Below are positions 7,804 to 16,164 of a DNA stretch of 46,891 nucleotides, in pieces. The first letter of the stretch is position 1. Each line of letters opens with the position of its first letter. Location of the stretch: assembly GCA_030645355.1 (NCBI GenBank), contig JAUSNJ010000033.1, forward strand, positions 1-46,891, read 5' to 3'. This DNA comes from Rhodoferax sp. (GTDB lineage: Bacteria > Pseudomonadota > Gammaproteobacteria > Burkholderiales > Burkholderiaceae_C). Below the pieces are notes generated by a model, which worked only from the letters and a program-made list of their open reading frames with translations, made no database searches and was not told the origin of the DNA. The translations under genes and the position numbers were made by a program.

Positions 7804-9039
7804 ATGAATACTAAGAAGGTCTCGATCGGTTTGTTGTTGGCCAGTGTGGCAATGCAATGTGCATCGCTGACCATTGGCCCGACGCGGGGAGCTGCCTGGA
7901 TTGGGCGGCCATTGGAATTGAGCATTCCGGTGGTTCATGACACGCTGTCCGGCATCGCTGCACTCTGTGTCCATGCGGACGTCTACTACGGAGAAACCCG
8001 GCAAGACGCATCTCGTGTTCACGTTCAGCAGGAGCCCACCGACCAGGCCGATACGGTGCGCCTGCGGGTGCGGTCCAGCTCCGCGATTGATGAGCCGGTG
8101 GTGACGGTCAACCTGCGCGTCGGCTGCGAGGACAAATCCCTAAGGCGCTTTGTGTTGCTGGCAGACTTTCCGACGGCGACTGAAATTCCGTCCGAGCGAG
8201 AGCTCCCAGAAGTGGCAACAGCCCTGGCAACGCCGTCCGACACGGAACCGTCCGCAGCGCAAGCACCGTCCGTCAGCCCTGCGCGTGAGGGGACGAATAC
8301 CGGCGCAACTGAAGTGCCCGCACGCCAGGCCCAGGTGGCCTCTGCAGCGCGTCCCACCCATCGGCAATCGGTGGCAGGGCGTTCCGCCACACCGGGCACG
8401 ACCCTAACGAAGGTCAAACCATCCGCCCCTGCGGCCAGGAAACCAACGGGACCTCCGCGCTCCCGCCTCCAACTGGACTCCGTGGACATTCTGCTGGAGC
8501 GCATCCAGACGCTGGAGGCCGCTGCCGCCATACCAGCACCCGTGGAGACCGTGAGCAAGGACTCCGAGCGCCTGCAAAAACTCGAAAGCGATCTTCGAAG
8601 CCTGCGGGAGCAAACCGCCAGGAACGGAGCCACCCTGCTCATCCTGCAAAAACAACTGGAACGCGCGGAGACCCAACGGGTATCGACGGAGTGGTTCTAT
8701 GGCTTGGTGGCGCTGGTGATGCTGTGCGCCATTGTCATGGTCATGCTCTGGCACCGTCGCCGTGCGCCGCAAGTCTGGAACGAGGGTCCGCCCTTTGAAC
8801 CCGACAGTGAGCCCGAGCCCTACGAGGCCCAGTTCCTGCGCAAGGCACCGGTCAACGAGCAATTTGCTACACCACCACCCCGTCAAGTGCCCTTCCCCAA
8901 GGCCGAGGTCACTCCCGACCCGGACCCGGACCCCGGGCCCGAACTCGAGCTGATTGACCTGCCGGTGGATGTGAACCTCGTGGAGTTCGACGAGCCGGCT
9001 TGGTCCAGTGCCAACAAAACGACAACTACCCACCCCTAG
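7804..9039 (+). CDS. FimV-like membrane protein, short form
   Basis: A 411-residue protein. A signal-like start (MNTKKVSIGLLLASVAMQC) leads into a periplasmic domain with IGRPLELSIPV, resembling the conserved N-terminal FimV motif (LGQPL.AEI). Then come a Pro/Ala/Thr-rich linker (about residues 125-220), a coiled coil (about 255-290), one membrane segment (WFYGLVALVMLCAIVMVML, about 299-317) and an acidic cytosolic tail with Pro-Asp repeats (about 375-385). The TPR-rich C-terminus of true FimV/HubP is missing. A polar or pilus role is only inferred. ATG 7804 follows GAGAG by about six bases. Confidence 0.6.
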   Translation: MNTKKVSIGLLLASVAMQCASLTIGPTRGAAWIGRPLELSIPVVHDTLSGIAALCVHADVYYGETRQDASRVHVQQEPTDQADTVRLRVRSSSAIDEPVVTVNLRVGCEDKSLRRFVLLADFPTATEIPSERELPEVATALATPSDTEPSAAQAPSVSPAREGTNTGATEVPARQAQVASAARPTHRQSVAGRSATPGTTLTKVKPSAPAARKPTGPPRSRLQLDSVDILLERIQTLEAAAAIPAPVETVSKDSERLQKLESDLRSLREQTARNGATLLILQKQLERAETQRVSTEWFYGLVALVMLCAIVMVMLWHRRRAPQVWNEGPPFEPDSEPEPYEAQFLRKAPVNEQFATPPPRQVPFPKAEVTPDPDPDPGPELELIDLPVDVNLVEFDEPAWSSANKTTTTHP

Positions 9040-9110
9040 AGCGCGCTGCCGTACGTCGAGCCTGCGGCATGGGCGAGAATCAGGGTTTTGTCCCGCTTTA
9101 GAAACCACCC

Positions 9111-9359
9111 ATGAACCCAGTCGATTCCCGTCCACCCTTGCCTGACCACCTGTCCACCGATGCGCGCAGCCCACATTTCAACGCCGCCGTTTTTGAGCAT
9201 GAAATCGGCATCCGCCTGAATGACAAGGAGCGCACGGACGTCGCTGAATACTGCATCAGCGAAGGCTGGGTGAAGGTTCCCGCCGGCAAGACAGTGGACC
9301 GCAAGGGCCAGCCGCTGATGATCAAGCTCAAAGGCCGGGTGGAAGCCTTCTACCGTTAA
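9111..9359 (+). CDS. DUF3297 family protein
   Basis: An 82-residue soluble protein. LPDHLSTDARSPHFN, GIRLNDKERTDVAEYCISEG and the closing LMIKLKGRVEAFYR fit DUF3297, small glutathione-peroxidase-associated or stand-alone proteins of unknown role. It covers the whole family length. No strong promoter or ribosome site is evident. It converges on the gene at 9382 across 22 bases. Confidence 0.8.
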   Translation: MNPVDSRPPLPDHLSTDARSPHFNAAVFEHEIGIRLNDKERTDVAEYCISEGWVKVPAGKTVDRKGQPLMIKLKGRVEAFYR

Positions 9360-9381
9360 CGGTCACCGCTGCGCGGTTTAT

Positions 9382-9693
9382 TCAATAGGTGATGCTCAGC
9401 GCATCGGCATCCACATTGATCACCGGCTTGCCCAGCACCGCGCTGGCCGCTTGGGCAAATGCCAGGGCCCATGCGGCGTCAGCAAACTTGGCGGGCCCAG
9501 CAGCCTGGGCCACCACCACCACGCGGTCGGCCATCAGCAGCTTGCCGGTGGCGCGCAGGGGTTCGCACTCCATCGCCGTGAACTGATCGTCCAGCCACTT
9601 GCGGGCGGCATCACGGTCCAGCGCCTGCTCGGGGCTGAGTTCGATGCGAACGGGTGCGGTGTTCTTGAAAGTGACGCTGACTTGGCTACGCAT
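9382..9693 (-). CDS. Hypothetical protein, 103 residues
   Basis: A soluble protein I do not recognise. It begins MRSQVSVTFKNTAPVRIELS, has an amphipathic helical middle (DRDAARKWLDDQF) and an Ala-rich helix (FADAAWALAFAQAASAVLG), and ends in a short strand-like tail (PVINVDADALSITY). A clear AGGAG lies seven bases before ATG 9693, so the start is well supported. No signal or metal motif is seen. It is divergent from the exported protein at 9795, about 100 bases away. Confidence 0.65.
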   Translation of the reverse strand: MRSQVSVTFKNTAPVRIELSPEQALDRDAARKWLDDQFTAMECEPLRATGKLLMADRVVVVAQAAGPAKFADAAWALAFAQAASAVLGKPVINVDADALSITY

Positions 9694-9794
9694 GGTTTTC
9701 TCCTGTTACAGCCATGATAAAACCAATTGGCGAGAGTCGTGCTGAAATAGGCCCCAGATCCCACTCCGTTTGACCTGCAGCAAAGGGCACCACC

Positions 9795-10460
9795 ATGCGA
9801 AGCGCTTTTGTCAAGGCAATGATGGCCGCCACCGCCGTGGCGTGCCTGGCACCCCCGGCCGCCTGGGCCCAGACCTCCAAGCCCGTTACGGTGCGCGCAG
9901 TCGTACACGACCTGACCGTCGAGCTGCGCCAGGTGAAGGACGGCGAGCAGGACAGCCCGAACGCATCGTCCGGCGCGTACACCGTAGGCACCGCCAACCG
10001 GGCGGTGGACTTTGTGCCCCAGCAGGTGCGGGTGCGCAGCGGCGAAAAAGCCAGCCTGCAGATCAACCAGTCCATGCCCATGCAGTGGGTGCAAAAAATC
10101 GAATCGCAAAGCGCCACGCTCAGTGCGGCCGGCTCCTCGGCCAGCAGCCAGTCCGGTGGCGTGACGCAGGCCGTTACCTGGATGGAGTCCGGCCAGAGCT
10201 TCACCGTCACGCCGCACTGGCCGGGTGGCAAGCGGGCGGTCAAGCTGGAGATTGAAGTGCAGTCGTCGGCGGTGGACGAGCGCACCAGTTCCGACCTGCC
10301 GGCCACGGCGCGCCAGCGCTACAGCACCACGGTGAGTGCGCCGTTGAACCAGTGGGTCACGATAGCCACCAGCGGCCGCTCCACCCGTGCGGGCAGCTAC
10401 AGCAGCAGCGGTACATCCGACGCGCGCCGCCTGCTGCAGATCCGCGTTACCGCGGACTGA
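9795..10460 (+). CDS. Exported beta-rich protein, unknown function
   Basis: A 221-residue protein with a good signal peptide (MRSAFVKAMMAATAVACLAP, cleavage about after AWA at residue 25). The mature part is Ser/Thr/Gln rich and shows alternating hydrophobic strands; VPQQVRVRSGEKASLQINQ and VTWMESGQSFTVTPHWPG resemble the strand pattern of the secretin/AMIN-type beta domain, but I am not sure of the family. It is probably periplasmic or outer-membrane associated. Its stop overlaps the end of the facing MFS gene by 14 bases. Confidence 0.6.
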   Translation: MRSAFVKAMMAATAVACLAPPAAWAQTSKPVTVRAVVHDLTVELRQVKDGEQDSPNASSGAYTVGTANRAVDFVPQQVRVRSGEKASLQINQSMPMQWVQKIESQSATLSAAGSSASSQSGGVTQAVTWMESGQSFTVTPHWPGGKRAVKLEIEVQSSAVDERTSSDLPATARQRYSTTVSAPLNQWVTIATSGRSTRAGSYSSSGTSDARRLLQIRVTAD

Positions 10461-11625
10461 TGCCGGCTGGTCGCAGCACGGCAAACGCGCCCATCGCCAC
10501 CAGCGACAGCAGCGCCGCCAGGCCAAACGCCAGCTCGGGTGCCACCGTCCACAACGCACCGGCGATCAGCGACGCGGGCAGGTAGATCAAACCCGTCACA
10601 AAGTTGTAGACCCCCATGGCGGTAGCGCGGCGGTCATGCTCCAGGTCGGCAATCAGGGCCTTGCTCTGCGAGTCTTCCACGGCATAGAACAGGCCGTAGC
10701 ACGCAAACACGGCAATGATTTCCCACTGGCTGCTGGCAAACACCAGTGCCAGGTTGATGGAGCCGTACAGCGCGTAGCCCAGCAGCACCACGCGGCTGCG
10801 CCCCACTGCGTCCCCCAGCTTGCCCGCCAGCGGCGCGACCACCACGCAGGTGGCGTTGAACAGCGCATACAGCAGCACGATCTGGCTGGCACTGAAGCCC
10901 GCCGCATGCGCCTTGAGTAGCAAAAAGCCCAGGCTGAAATAGCCCAGTGCAAAGATGCCGGCTGGCAGCAGGAAGCGCTTGAACTGCGGGCTCAGCAACT
11001 TCCAGTTCTCGCCCACGCTTTCATGTTCGCGGCTGATGCCGGGCTTGTCCTGGATGAAGCCCAGCACCACCACCGCCAGCACGGCCGGCACGAACGCCAC
11101 CCAGAACAGCATGCGATAGCCCTCGGGCGTTTCACCCAGCCACGACAGCAGCGCATAGGCCACCAGCGGACCGAGCACAGCACCGGCCTTGTCCAGCGCC
11201 TTGTGCACGCCAAAGGCATAGCCGCGCGTTTTTTGGGGCGCAATGGACGACAGCCAGGCATCGCGCGGCGGCCCACGAAACCCCTTGCCCAGGCGCTCAA
11301 TCACCCGAAACAGGCTCAGGCCCACGATGGAGGTGCTGACCAGCAGAATCGTCTTGGCCAGCGTGGAAAAGCCATAGCCCGCGATGGCGAAAATTTTGCG
11401 CTTGCCCCCACGGTCCGACAGCCAGCCCGCCAGGTAATTCAGCGACGAGGCCGAGAAATCGGCCAGCCCCTCGATCAGCCCCAGTAGCGACGCCGAGGCC
11501 CCGGCCACGGTGGTGAAGAAGATCGCAAACACCGAAAAAATCATCTCCGAACTCAGATCGGTCAGAAAGCTGACCAGGCCGAGCTTGAGGATGTCGGGGT
11601 GCAGGCGCGTGCGCTTAGCCACCAT
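10447..11625 (-). CDS. MFS transporter
   Basis: A 392-residue inner-membrane transporter with about 12 hydrophobic segments. The first loop is atypical but LFRVIERLGKGFRGPPRDAWLS and GVHKALDKAGAVLGPLVAY match a group of MFS permeases of unknown substrate seen in many proteobacteria. ATG 11625 is chosen because the first helix (LGLVSFLTDLSSEMIFSVF) follows it directly and it overlaps the end of the upstream zinc-ribbon gene by 11 bases. Its last 14 bases overlap the facing gene. Confidence 0.82.
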   Translation of the reverse strand: MVAKRTRLHPDILKLGLVSFLTDLSSEMIFSVFAIFFTTVAGASASLLGLIEGLADFSASSLNYLAGWLSDRGGKRKIFAIAGYGFSTLAKTILLVSTSIVGLSLFRVIERLGKGFRGPPRDAWLSSIAPQKTRGYAFGVHKALDKAGAVLGPLVAYALLSWLGETPEGYRMLFWVAFVPAVLAVVVLGFIQDKPGISREHESVGENWKLLSPQFKRFLLPAGIFALGYFSLGFLLLKAHAAGFSASQIVLLYALFNATCVVVAPLAGKLGDAVGRSRVVLLGYALYGSINLALVFASSQWEIIAVFACYGLFYAVEDSQSKALIADLEHDRRATAMGVYNFVTGLIYLPASLIAGALWTVAPELAFGLAALLSLVAMGAFAVLRPAGISPR

Positions 11626-11851
11626 CGCCCTTTCGTTTCTGTCTCTGGCGCTCCAACTCCTCAGCCTGGCGGGCGAGCTCCTTGCGGGTCTCGGCATTGC
11701 GCGCCTCATCCTCGGCCAGACGCGCCAGTTCGGCTGCGGTGAAGCGCAGCGCGACGGGCAAGCTCGCGTGGCAGGATTCACAAGTCGCCAGGCGCCTGTT
11801 GAAGACAGTGAATCCACAGGCCGGACAGCGGAAACGGATAGGGGGTGTCAT
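11615..11851 (-). CDS. Zinc-ribbon coiled-coil mini-protein
   Basis: A 78-residue protein. Two CxxC pairs (CPAC and CESC, residues about 10-28) form a zinc ribbon, followed by a long charged helix from about residue 35 to the end (ARLAEDEARNAETRKELARQ). Function unknown. ATG 11851 is used because the ribbon follows it directly. It overlaps the downstream MFS gene by 11 bases, so the two are co-expressed. It is divergent from the molybdoenzyme gene, 137 bases away. Confidence 0.65.
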   Translation of the reverse strand: MTPPIRFRCPACGFTVFNRRLATCESCHASLPVALRFTAAELARLAEDEARNAETRKELARQAEELERQRQKRKGDGG

Positions 11852-11988
11852 GCGAAATGCTTGCGGCCAAAAGAACGGCTGCAATCCACCGCATTGTGCA
11901 GCGCAAACGCGAGTCACCTGTGTTCTGGACAAGACTTGGTTGACATGCGTCAATGCACACCTCAACCGTTACGACCCATGAGGAGCCC

Positions 11989-14214
11989 ATGACAGACACC
12001 ACCACCCACCACCGCATTTGCCCCCTGTGCGAAGCCTGTTGCGGGCTGGAGATCAAGGTCCAGGCTGGCAAGGTCATCAGCATCCGCGGCCACGAGGCCG
12101 ATGTCTTCAGCGCTGGCTACATCTGCCCCAAGGGCGTGGCGCTGAAAGACCTGCACGAAGACCCGGACCGCCTGCGCACACCGCTGATCAAGCGCAACGG
12201 CGTGTTTGAAGAAGCGAGCTGGGACGAGGCCTATGCCGAAATCGCCCGGCGCCTGCCGCCGCTGATGGCGCAGCACGGACGCAACGCCACCGCCGTCGTC
12301 GTGGGCAACCCGTCGGCCCACAAGATCGGCCTGCTGACCTACTTTGGCAAGCTGGCCCGCGCACTGGGCACCAAAAACGTGTTCTCGGCCTCCACGCTGG
12401 ACCAGATGCCCAAGCAACTCTCCAGCGGCCTGATGTTCGGCCACTGGCTGTCCGTGGCCCTGCCCGATATCGCCCGCACCGACTATCTGCTGGTGCTGGG
12501 TGCCAATCCCCTGGTCAGCAACGGCAGCATGTGGACCGTGCCCGACTTCAAAGGCAAGGCCAAGGCGCTGCAGGCGCGGGGCGGCAAGCTGGTCGTTATC
12601 GACCCACGCCGCACCGAGACCGCCGCCGTGGCCGATGCCCACTTTTTTCTGCGCCCCAACTCCGATGTGTTCCTGCTGGCGGCCATGGTCCACACGCTGT
12701 TTGCCGAGGGCCTGGTGAAGCTGGGCAACGTCGCTGACTGGGTCAACGGAGTGACCGAAGTGCAACAGGCGGTGGCGCCCTTCACGCCCGAGGCCGTGGC
12801 CGCACGCTGTGGCATCAGCGCCGACACCATCCGCACCTTGACGCGTGACCTGGCCGGTGCACCCCGCGCCGCTGTCTATGCGCGCATCGGCACCTGCACA
12901 CAGGAGTACGGCACGCTGGCCAGTTGGCTCGTGGACGTGTTGAACACGTTGACCGGCAACCTGGACCGCGAAGGCGGCGCGCTGTTCGCCAAGTCGGCCG
13001 CGTTTGCGTCCAACACCGCAGGCAAGCCCGGCACCGGCAAGGGCGTCACGACCGGGCGCCACCACGCCCGCGTCAGCGGCGCGCCCGAGGTGTATGGCGA
13101 ACTGCCTATCACCTGCATGGCCGAAGAGATCGAGACCCCCGGCGAAGGCCAGATCCGCGCCCTGTTCACCGTGGCCACCAACCCCGTGCTGTCCAGCCCC
13201 AACGGCCCGCGCCTGGCGAAAGCGCTCGACACGCTGGACTTCATGGTCAGCATGGACATTTACCTGAACGAGACCACGCGCCATGCGGATGTGATCCTGC
13301 CCGGCGTGTCGCCGCTGGAGGACTTCCATTACGACGTGGCCTTCCCCCAACTCTCCTGGCGCAACCATGCGCGCTACAGCCCGCCGGTGCTGCCGGCCGC
13401 GCCCGGCCAGCCCGAGGAATGGCAGACGCTGCTGAAGCTGGCGGCCATCGCCCAGGGCAAGGGCGTGGACATCGACGCCAACGCGCTGGACGACGCCCAG
13501 TTTGCCGAAGACGCGCAGCGCTTGTTTGGCGAGCATGCTGGCGCCGTCATCGCGGCAACCCAGGGACTGAAAGGTCCACAGCGCACGTTGGAAGTCGCCT
13601 TGCGCACGGGCCCTTACGGCGATGGCTTTGGCCGCAAACCCGACGGCCTGACGCTGGCCAAGGTGCAGGCCTCCAACCCTACCGGCGGCATCGACCTGGG
13701 CGAACTGCAGCCCCGCATACCCGAAATGCTGCGCACGCCCAGCGGCAAGGTGGAGCTGGCGCCACCCAGTTTGCTACAAGATTTAAAGCGCGCTATTGAG
13801 GATGTACGGGGGCTAGCGCCCGATTTGGTCATCATCGGTCGGCGCGACGTGCGCACCAACAACAGCTGGATGCACAACCTGCCGGTGCTGGCCAAGGGCC
13901 CGTTCCGCTGCACCGCGCTGGTCCACCCGGTGGACGCAACACGGCTGGGATTGACGGACGGCACGCTAGCGACCATCCGCAGCGGCCCGCGCAGCGTGCA
14001 GGCGCAAGTCCATGTCAGCACGGAGATGATGCCCGGCGTGGTCAGCCTGCCGCACGGCTGGGGCCACAACGCTCCGGGTGCGCAACTGCGCGTGGCCGCC
14101 GAGCGCCCCGGTGCCAACATCAACGCGCTGCTGGACGACCAGCTGCGTGATCCCCTATCGGGCAACGCGGTGCTGGGTGGGGTGGCGATCACGATGCAGG
14201 CTGTGGTGGCCTGA
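11989..14214 (+). CDS. Molybdopterin oxidoreductase (formate-dehydrogenase-like), substrate unknown
   Basis: A 741-residue cytoplasmic enzyme with no Tat signal. The N-terminal 4Fe-4S site is C11-x2-C14-x3-C18 plus the Cys in GYICPKG; next come the molybdopterin domains (LLVLGANPLVSNGS, VVIDPRRTETAAVADAHFF) and the C-terminal cofactor-binding domain (RRDVRTNNSWMHN, SLPHGWGHN). At the usual metal-ligand site I see SASTLDQMP rather than a clear Cys or SeCys. GAGGAG sits just before ATG 11989. Codons 594-613, in the linker before the C-terminal domain, come from the 57-bp repeat (13770-13826). No partner subunit or cofactor gene is nearby. Confidence 0.85.
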   Translation: MTDTTTHHRICPLCEACCGLEIKVQAGKVISIRGHEADVFSAGYICPKGVALKDLHEDPDRLRTPLIKRNGVFEEASWDEAYAEIARRLPPLMAQHGRNATAVVVGNPSAHKIGLLTYFGKLARALGTKNVFSASTLDQMPKQLSSGLMFGHWLSVALPDIARTDYLLVLGANPLVSNGSMWTVPDFKGKAKALQARGGKLVVIDPRRTETAAVADAHFFLRPNSDVFLLAAMVHTLFAEGLVKLGNVADWVNGVTEVQQAVAPFTPEAVAARCGISADTIRTLTRDLAGAPRAAVYARIGTCTQEYGTLASWLVDVLNTLTGNLDREGGALFAKSAAFASNTAGKPGTGKGVTTGRHHARVSGAPEVYGELPITCMAEEIETPGEGQIRALFTVATNPVLSSPNGPRLAKALDTLDFMVSMDIYLNETTRHADVILPGVSPLEDFHYDVAFPQLSWRNHARYSPPVLPAAPGQPEEWQTLLKLAAIAQGKGVDIDANALDDAQFAEDAQRLFGEHAGAVIAATQGLKGPQRTLEVALRTGPYGDGFGRKPDGLTLAKVQASNPTGGIDLGELQPRIPEMLRTPSGKVELAPPSLLQDLKRAIEDVRGLAPDLVIIGRRDVRTNNSWMHNLPVLAKGPFRCTALVHPVDATRLGLTDGTLATIRSGPRSVQAQVHVSTEMMPGVVSLPHGWGHNAPGAQLRVAAERPGANINALLDDQLRDPLSGNAVLGGVAITMQAVVA
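13770..13826 (+). repeat. 57-bp dispersed repeat, copy 2 (inside the molybdoenzyme gene)
   Basis: Starts TTTGCTACAAG and ends GGGGGCTAGCGCCCGATTT, matching in length and in both ends the copies at 30010 and 16087 (reverse). It is translated in frame as LLQDLKRAIEDVRGLAPDL. The middle is more diverged than in the intergenic copies, as expected if it has adapted to coding. Confidence 0.7.
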
Positions 14215-14248
14215 TTCCGGGGCGACAGGGTTTGGGATCGGGGCCGAA

Positions 14249-16036
14249 TCACCCCACCGCAGGCCCGTCAAACTGGTAACCGTCTGCCGGGTGCAGCTCC
14301 CATGCGCCAGCCCCCACCAACCGCAGCACATGCGTATGGTGGCGCAGCACCGCAGGGCGGTGGGCGATGCTGATGACGGTGGTGCCGGCGCTGCGCAGGC
14401 GTTCGTACAGCGCGTTCTCGTTGCTGCTGTCCAGTGCGCTGGTGGCTTCGTCCAGGATGACGATGCTGGGTTGGCGCACCAGCACGCGCCCAAAGGCCAG
14501 GCGCTGCTGCTCCCCGACTGACAGCAGCTTCTCCCAGTCCTGCACGGCATCCAGCCCGCCCACGCGTTCGGCCAACTCTTCCATATGCACCTCGTCCAAT
14601 ATTTCGAGCAATCGCTCGTCACCCAGGCTGGTCTCCAGGCTGGGGTAAATGAGTTGGCTGCGCAAACTGCCCAGTTGCATATACGGCTGCTGCGGCAGGA
14701 AGAAGACGTCTTCAATCGGTGGCTGGCGGATCACCCCCGTGCCAGAGCGCCACAAACCCGCGATGGCGCGCAGCAACGAACTTTTGCCACAGCCGCTGTC
14801 ACCGGTGATCAGCAGCCCATCCCCCGGCTTCAATGCCAGCGTCAGTTCCTTCACCAGCATGCGCTCGTATTGGGGCGTATACAGCGTGACCGCATCCAGC
14901 GCGAGATGATCGCCCACTTCGGTCTGAATGAGTGGATGCTGGTCGTTGGGTGCTTCGGGTTGCGACGTGGGGTCGGTCAACACCAGTTTCGACAAGGCCT
15001 GCAGCCGGTCTATGCCTGCCACGAACCGGCTCAGGCTCTCGAAGTTGTCGACAATCAGCGCCACCGCACCGAGCACCGCGACAAACGCACCGGTCGCCTG
15101 CACCGCCCGGCCGACTTCCATCTCGCCCGACAACACCGCATTGGCCAGAATCACGCTGGGCAATACGATGGTGAGCTGGTTGAAGCCACGCTGAAAGATA
15201 TTGAGCGCGCGCTGCTGCTTGATGAGTCTCGCAAAATTGGTGAACACCTTGCCGAATTTGTTGTCGATCTGTGCGCGCTCCTGTGCCTCACCGCGGTAGA
15301 ACGCGATGGACTCCGCGTTTTCCCGCAGGCGCATCAAACCGAATCGGAAGTCCGCTTCGCGCCGCAGCTGCCAGAAGTTCAACTGGATCAGCGGCTTGCC
15401 GAAAAAGTAAAGCGCCACGAAAGTGCCCACCAGCGCGTACACCGCCAGCACCGCGACCAACAGGTGCGAGATCGACCACAGCACCGTGCTGAAGGCCACC
15501 AACTGCATCAGCGAGCCCAGGAATATCAGCAGGAAGTGGATGGACCTGCCGGTGAAGGTGTTGATGTCTTCGCTGATGCGTTGGTCCGGGTTGTCGATCT
15601 CGCCCTCGGAGCCCAGCGCATAGTACTTGCGGTCGCGCAGGTAACCATCCAGAAAGCGGCCGGTGAGCCAGCGCCGCCACTGGTTGGCAAACGCGTCGCG
15701 CATGTAGTAGTAGAAGGCGTAGATCGGCACCGCAAATGCCAGGATGCCCAGGCACGCGTAGACCGAATTCCAGAAACGATCCGCCTCCCTGCCCGCGAGT
15801 GCAGACGCCATTTCACCGCTCTGGTCGTTGAGCATCACGGCAAATTTCGTCTCGGCCAGCATCAGGACGATCAGCAGCGCCAGCAATGTCCATGCGGCTT
15901 TCTTCTGGTCGCCCAACCAGTAAGGCTTGGCCACATGGACGAATTGCTTCCAGGCTGCCAAAGAGAACGGGGATGGACGCCGCCGCGATGTGACGGGTCC
16001 GTCATCCGGTGGGGCAGCGGTTGCGGAGTGTTGCAT
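14249..16036 (-). CDS. SbmA/BacA-like ABC transporter, fused permease and ATPase
   Basis: A 595-residue membrane protein like E. coli YddA. The SbmA/BacA-type membrane domain (about residues 25-345) contains the signature region NPDQRISEDINTFTG (149-163). The ATPase domain has Walker A GDSGCGKS (412-419), signature LSVGEQ (505-510) and Walker B SIVILDE (524-530). Relatives move peptides or very-long-chain fatty acids across the inner membrane; the substrate here is unknown. It converges on the molybdoenzyme gene across 34 bases and lies downstream of the sensor operon, separated by repeat copy 3. Confidence 0.88.
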   Translation of the reverse strand: MQHSATAAPPDDGPVTSRRRPSPFSLAAWKQFVHVAKPYWLGDQKKAAWTLLALLIVLMLAETKFAVMLNDQSGEMASALAGREADRFWNSVYACLGILAFAVPIYAFYYYMRDAFANQWRRWLTGRFLDGYLRDRKYYALGSEGEIDNPDQRISEDINTFTGRSIHFLLIFLGSLMQLVAFSTVLWSISHLLVAVLAVYALVGTFVALYFFGKPLIQLNFWQLRREADFRFGLMRLRENAESIAFYRGEAQERAQIDNKFGKVFTNFARLIKQQRALNIFQRGFNQLTIVLPSVILANAVLSGEMEVGRAVQATGAFVAVLGAVALIVDNFESLSRFVAGIDRLQALSKLVLTDPTSQPEAPNDQHPLIQTEVGDHLALDAVTLYTPQYERMLVKELTLALKPGDGLLITGDSGCGKSSLLRAIAGLWRSGTGVIRQPPIEDVFFLPQQPYMQLGSLRSQLIYPSLETSLGDERLLEILDEVHMEELAERVGGLDAVQDWEKLLSVGEQQRLAFGRVLVRQPSIVILDEATSALDSSNENALYERLRSAGTTVISIAHRPAVLRHHTHVLRLVGAGAWELHPADGYQFDGPAVG

Positions 16037-16086
16037 GGTGGCGCTTTCAACATGAGGCTTCGGGAGCCAGAGAGTACTCGCAAGGC

Positions 16087-16143
16087 AAATCGCCCGCTAG
16101 CCCTCGTGGAATATATCTTGAAAGCTACTAAAAAAGTAGCAAA
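16087..16143 (-). repeat. 57-bp dispersed repeat, copy 3
   Basis: In reverse complement it starts TTTGCTACTTT, has the partner arm AGTAGC (a perfect hairpin GCTAC...GTAGC), then ATTCCACGAGGGCTAGCGGG and ends in ATTT. It lies in the gap between the HD-GYP regulator end and the ABC transporter start. Confidence 0.85.
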
Positions 16144-16164
16144 CCAGCGATGTTCAGGATGAAG

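Noticed and set aside
11125-11145. TAGCCCTCGGGCG in the MFS gene as another repeat copy
   Set aside because: Only the short core resembles the repeat; the 57-base frame and hairpin ends are missing.
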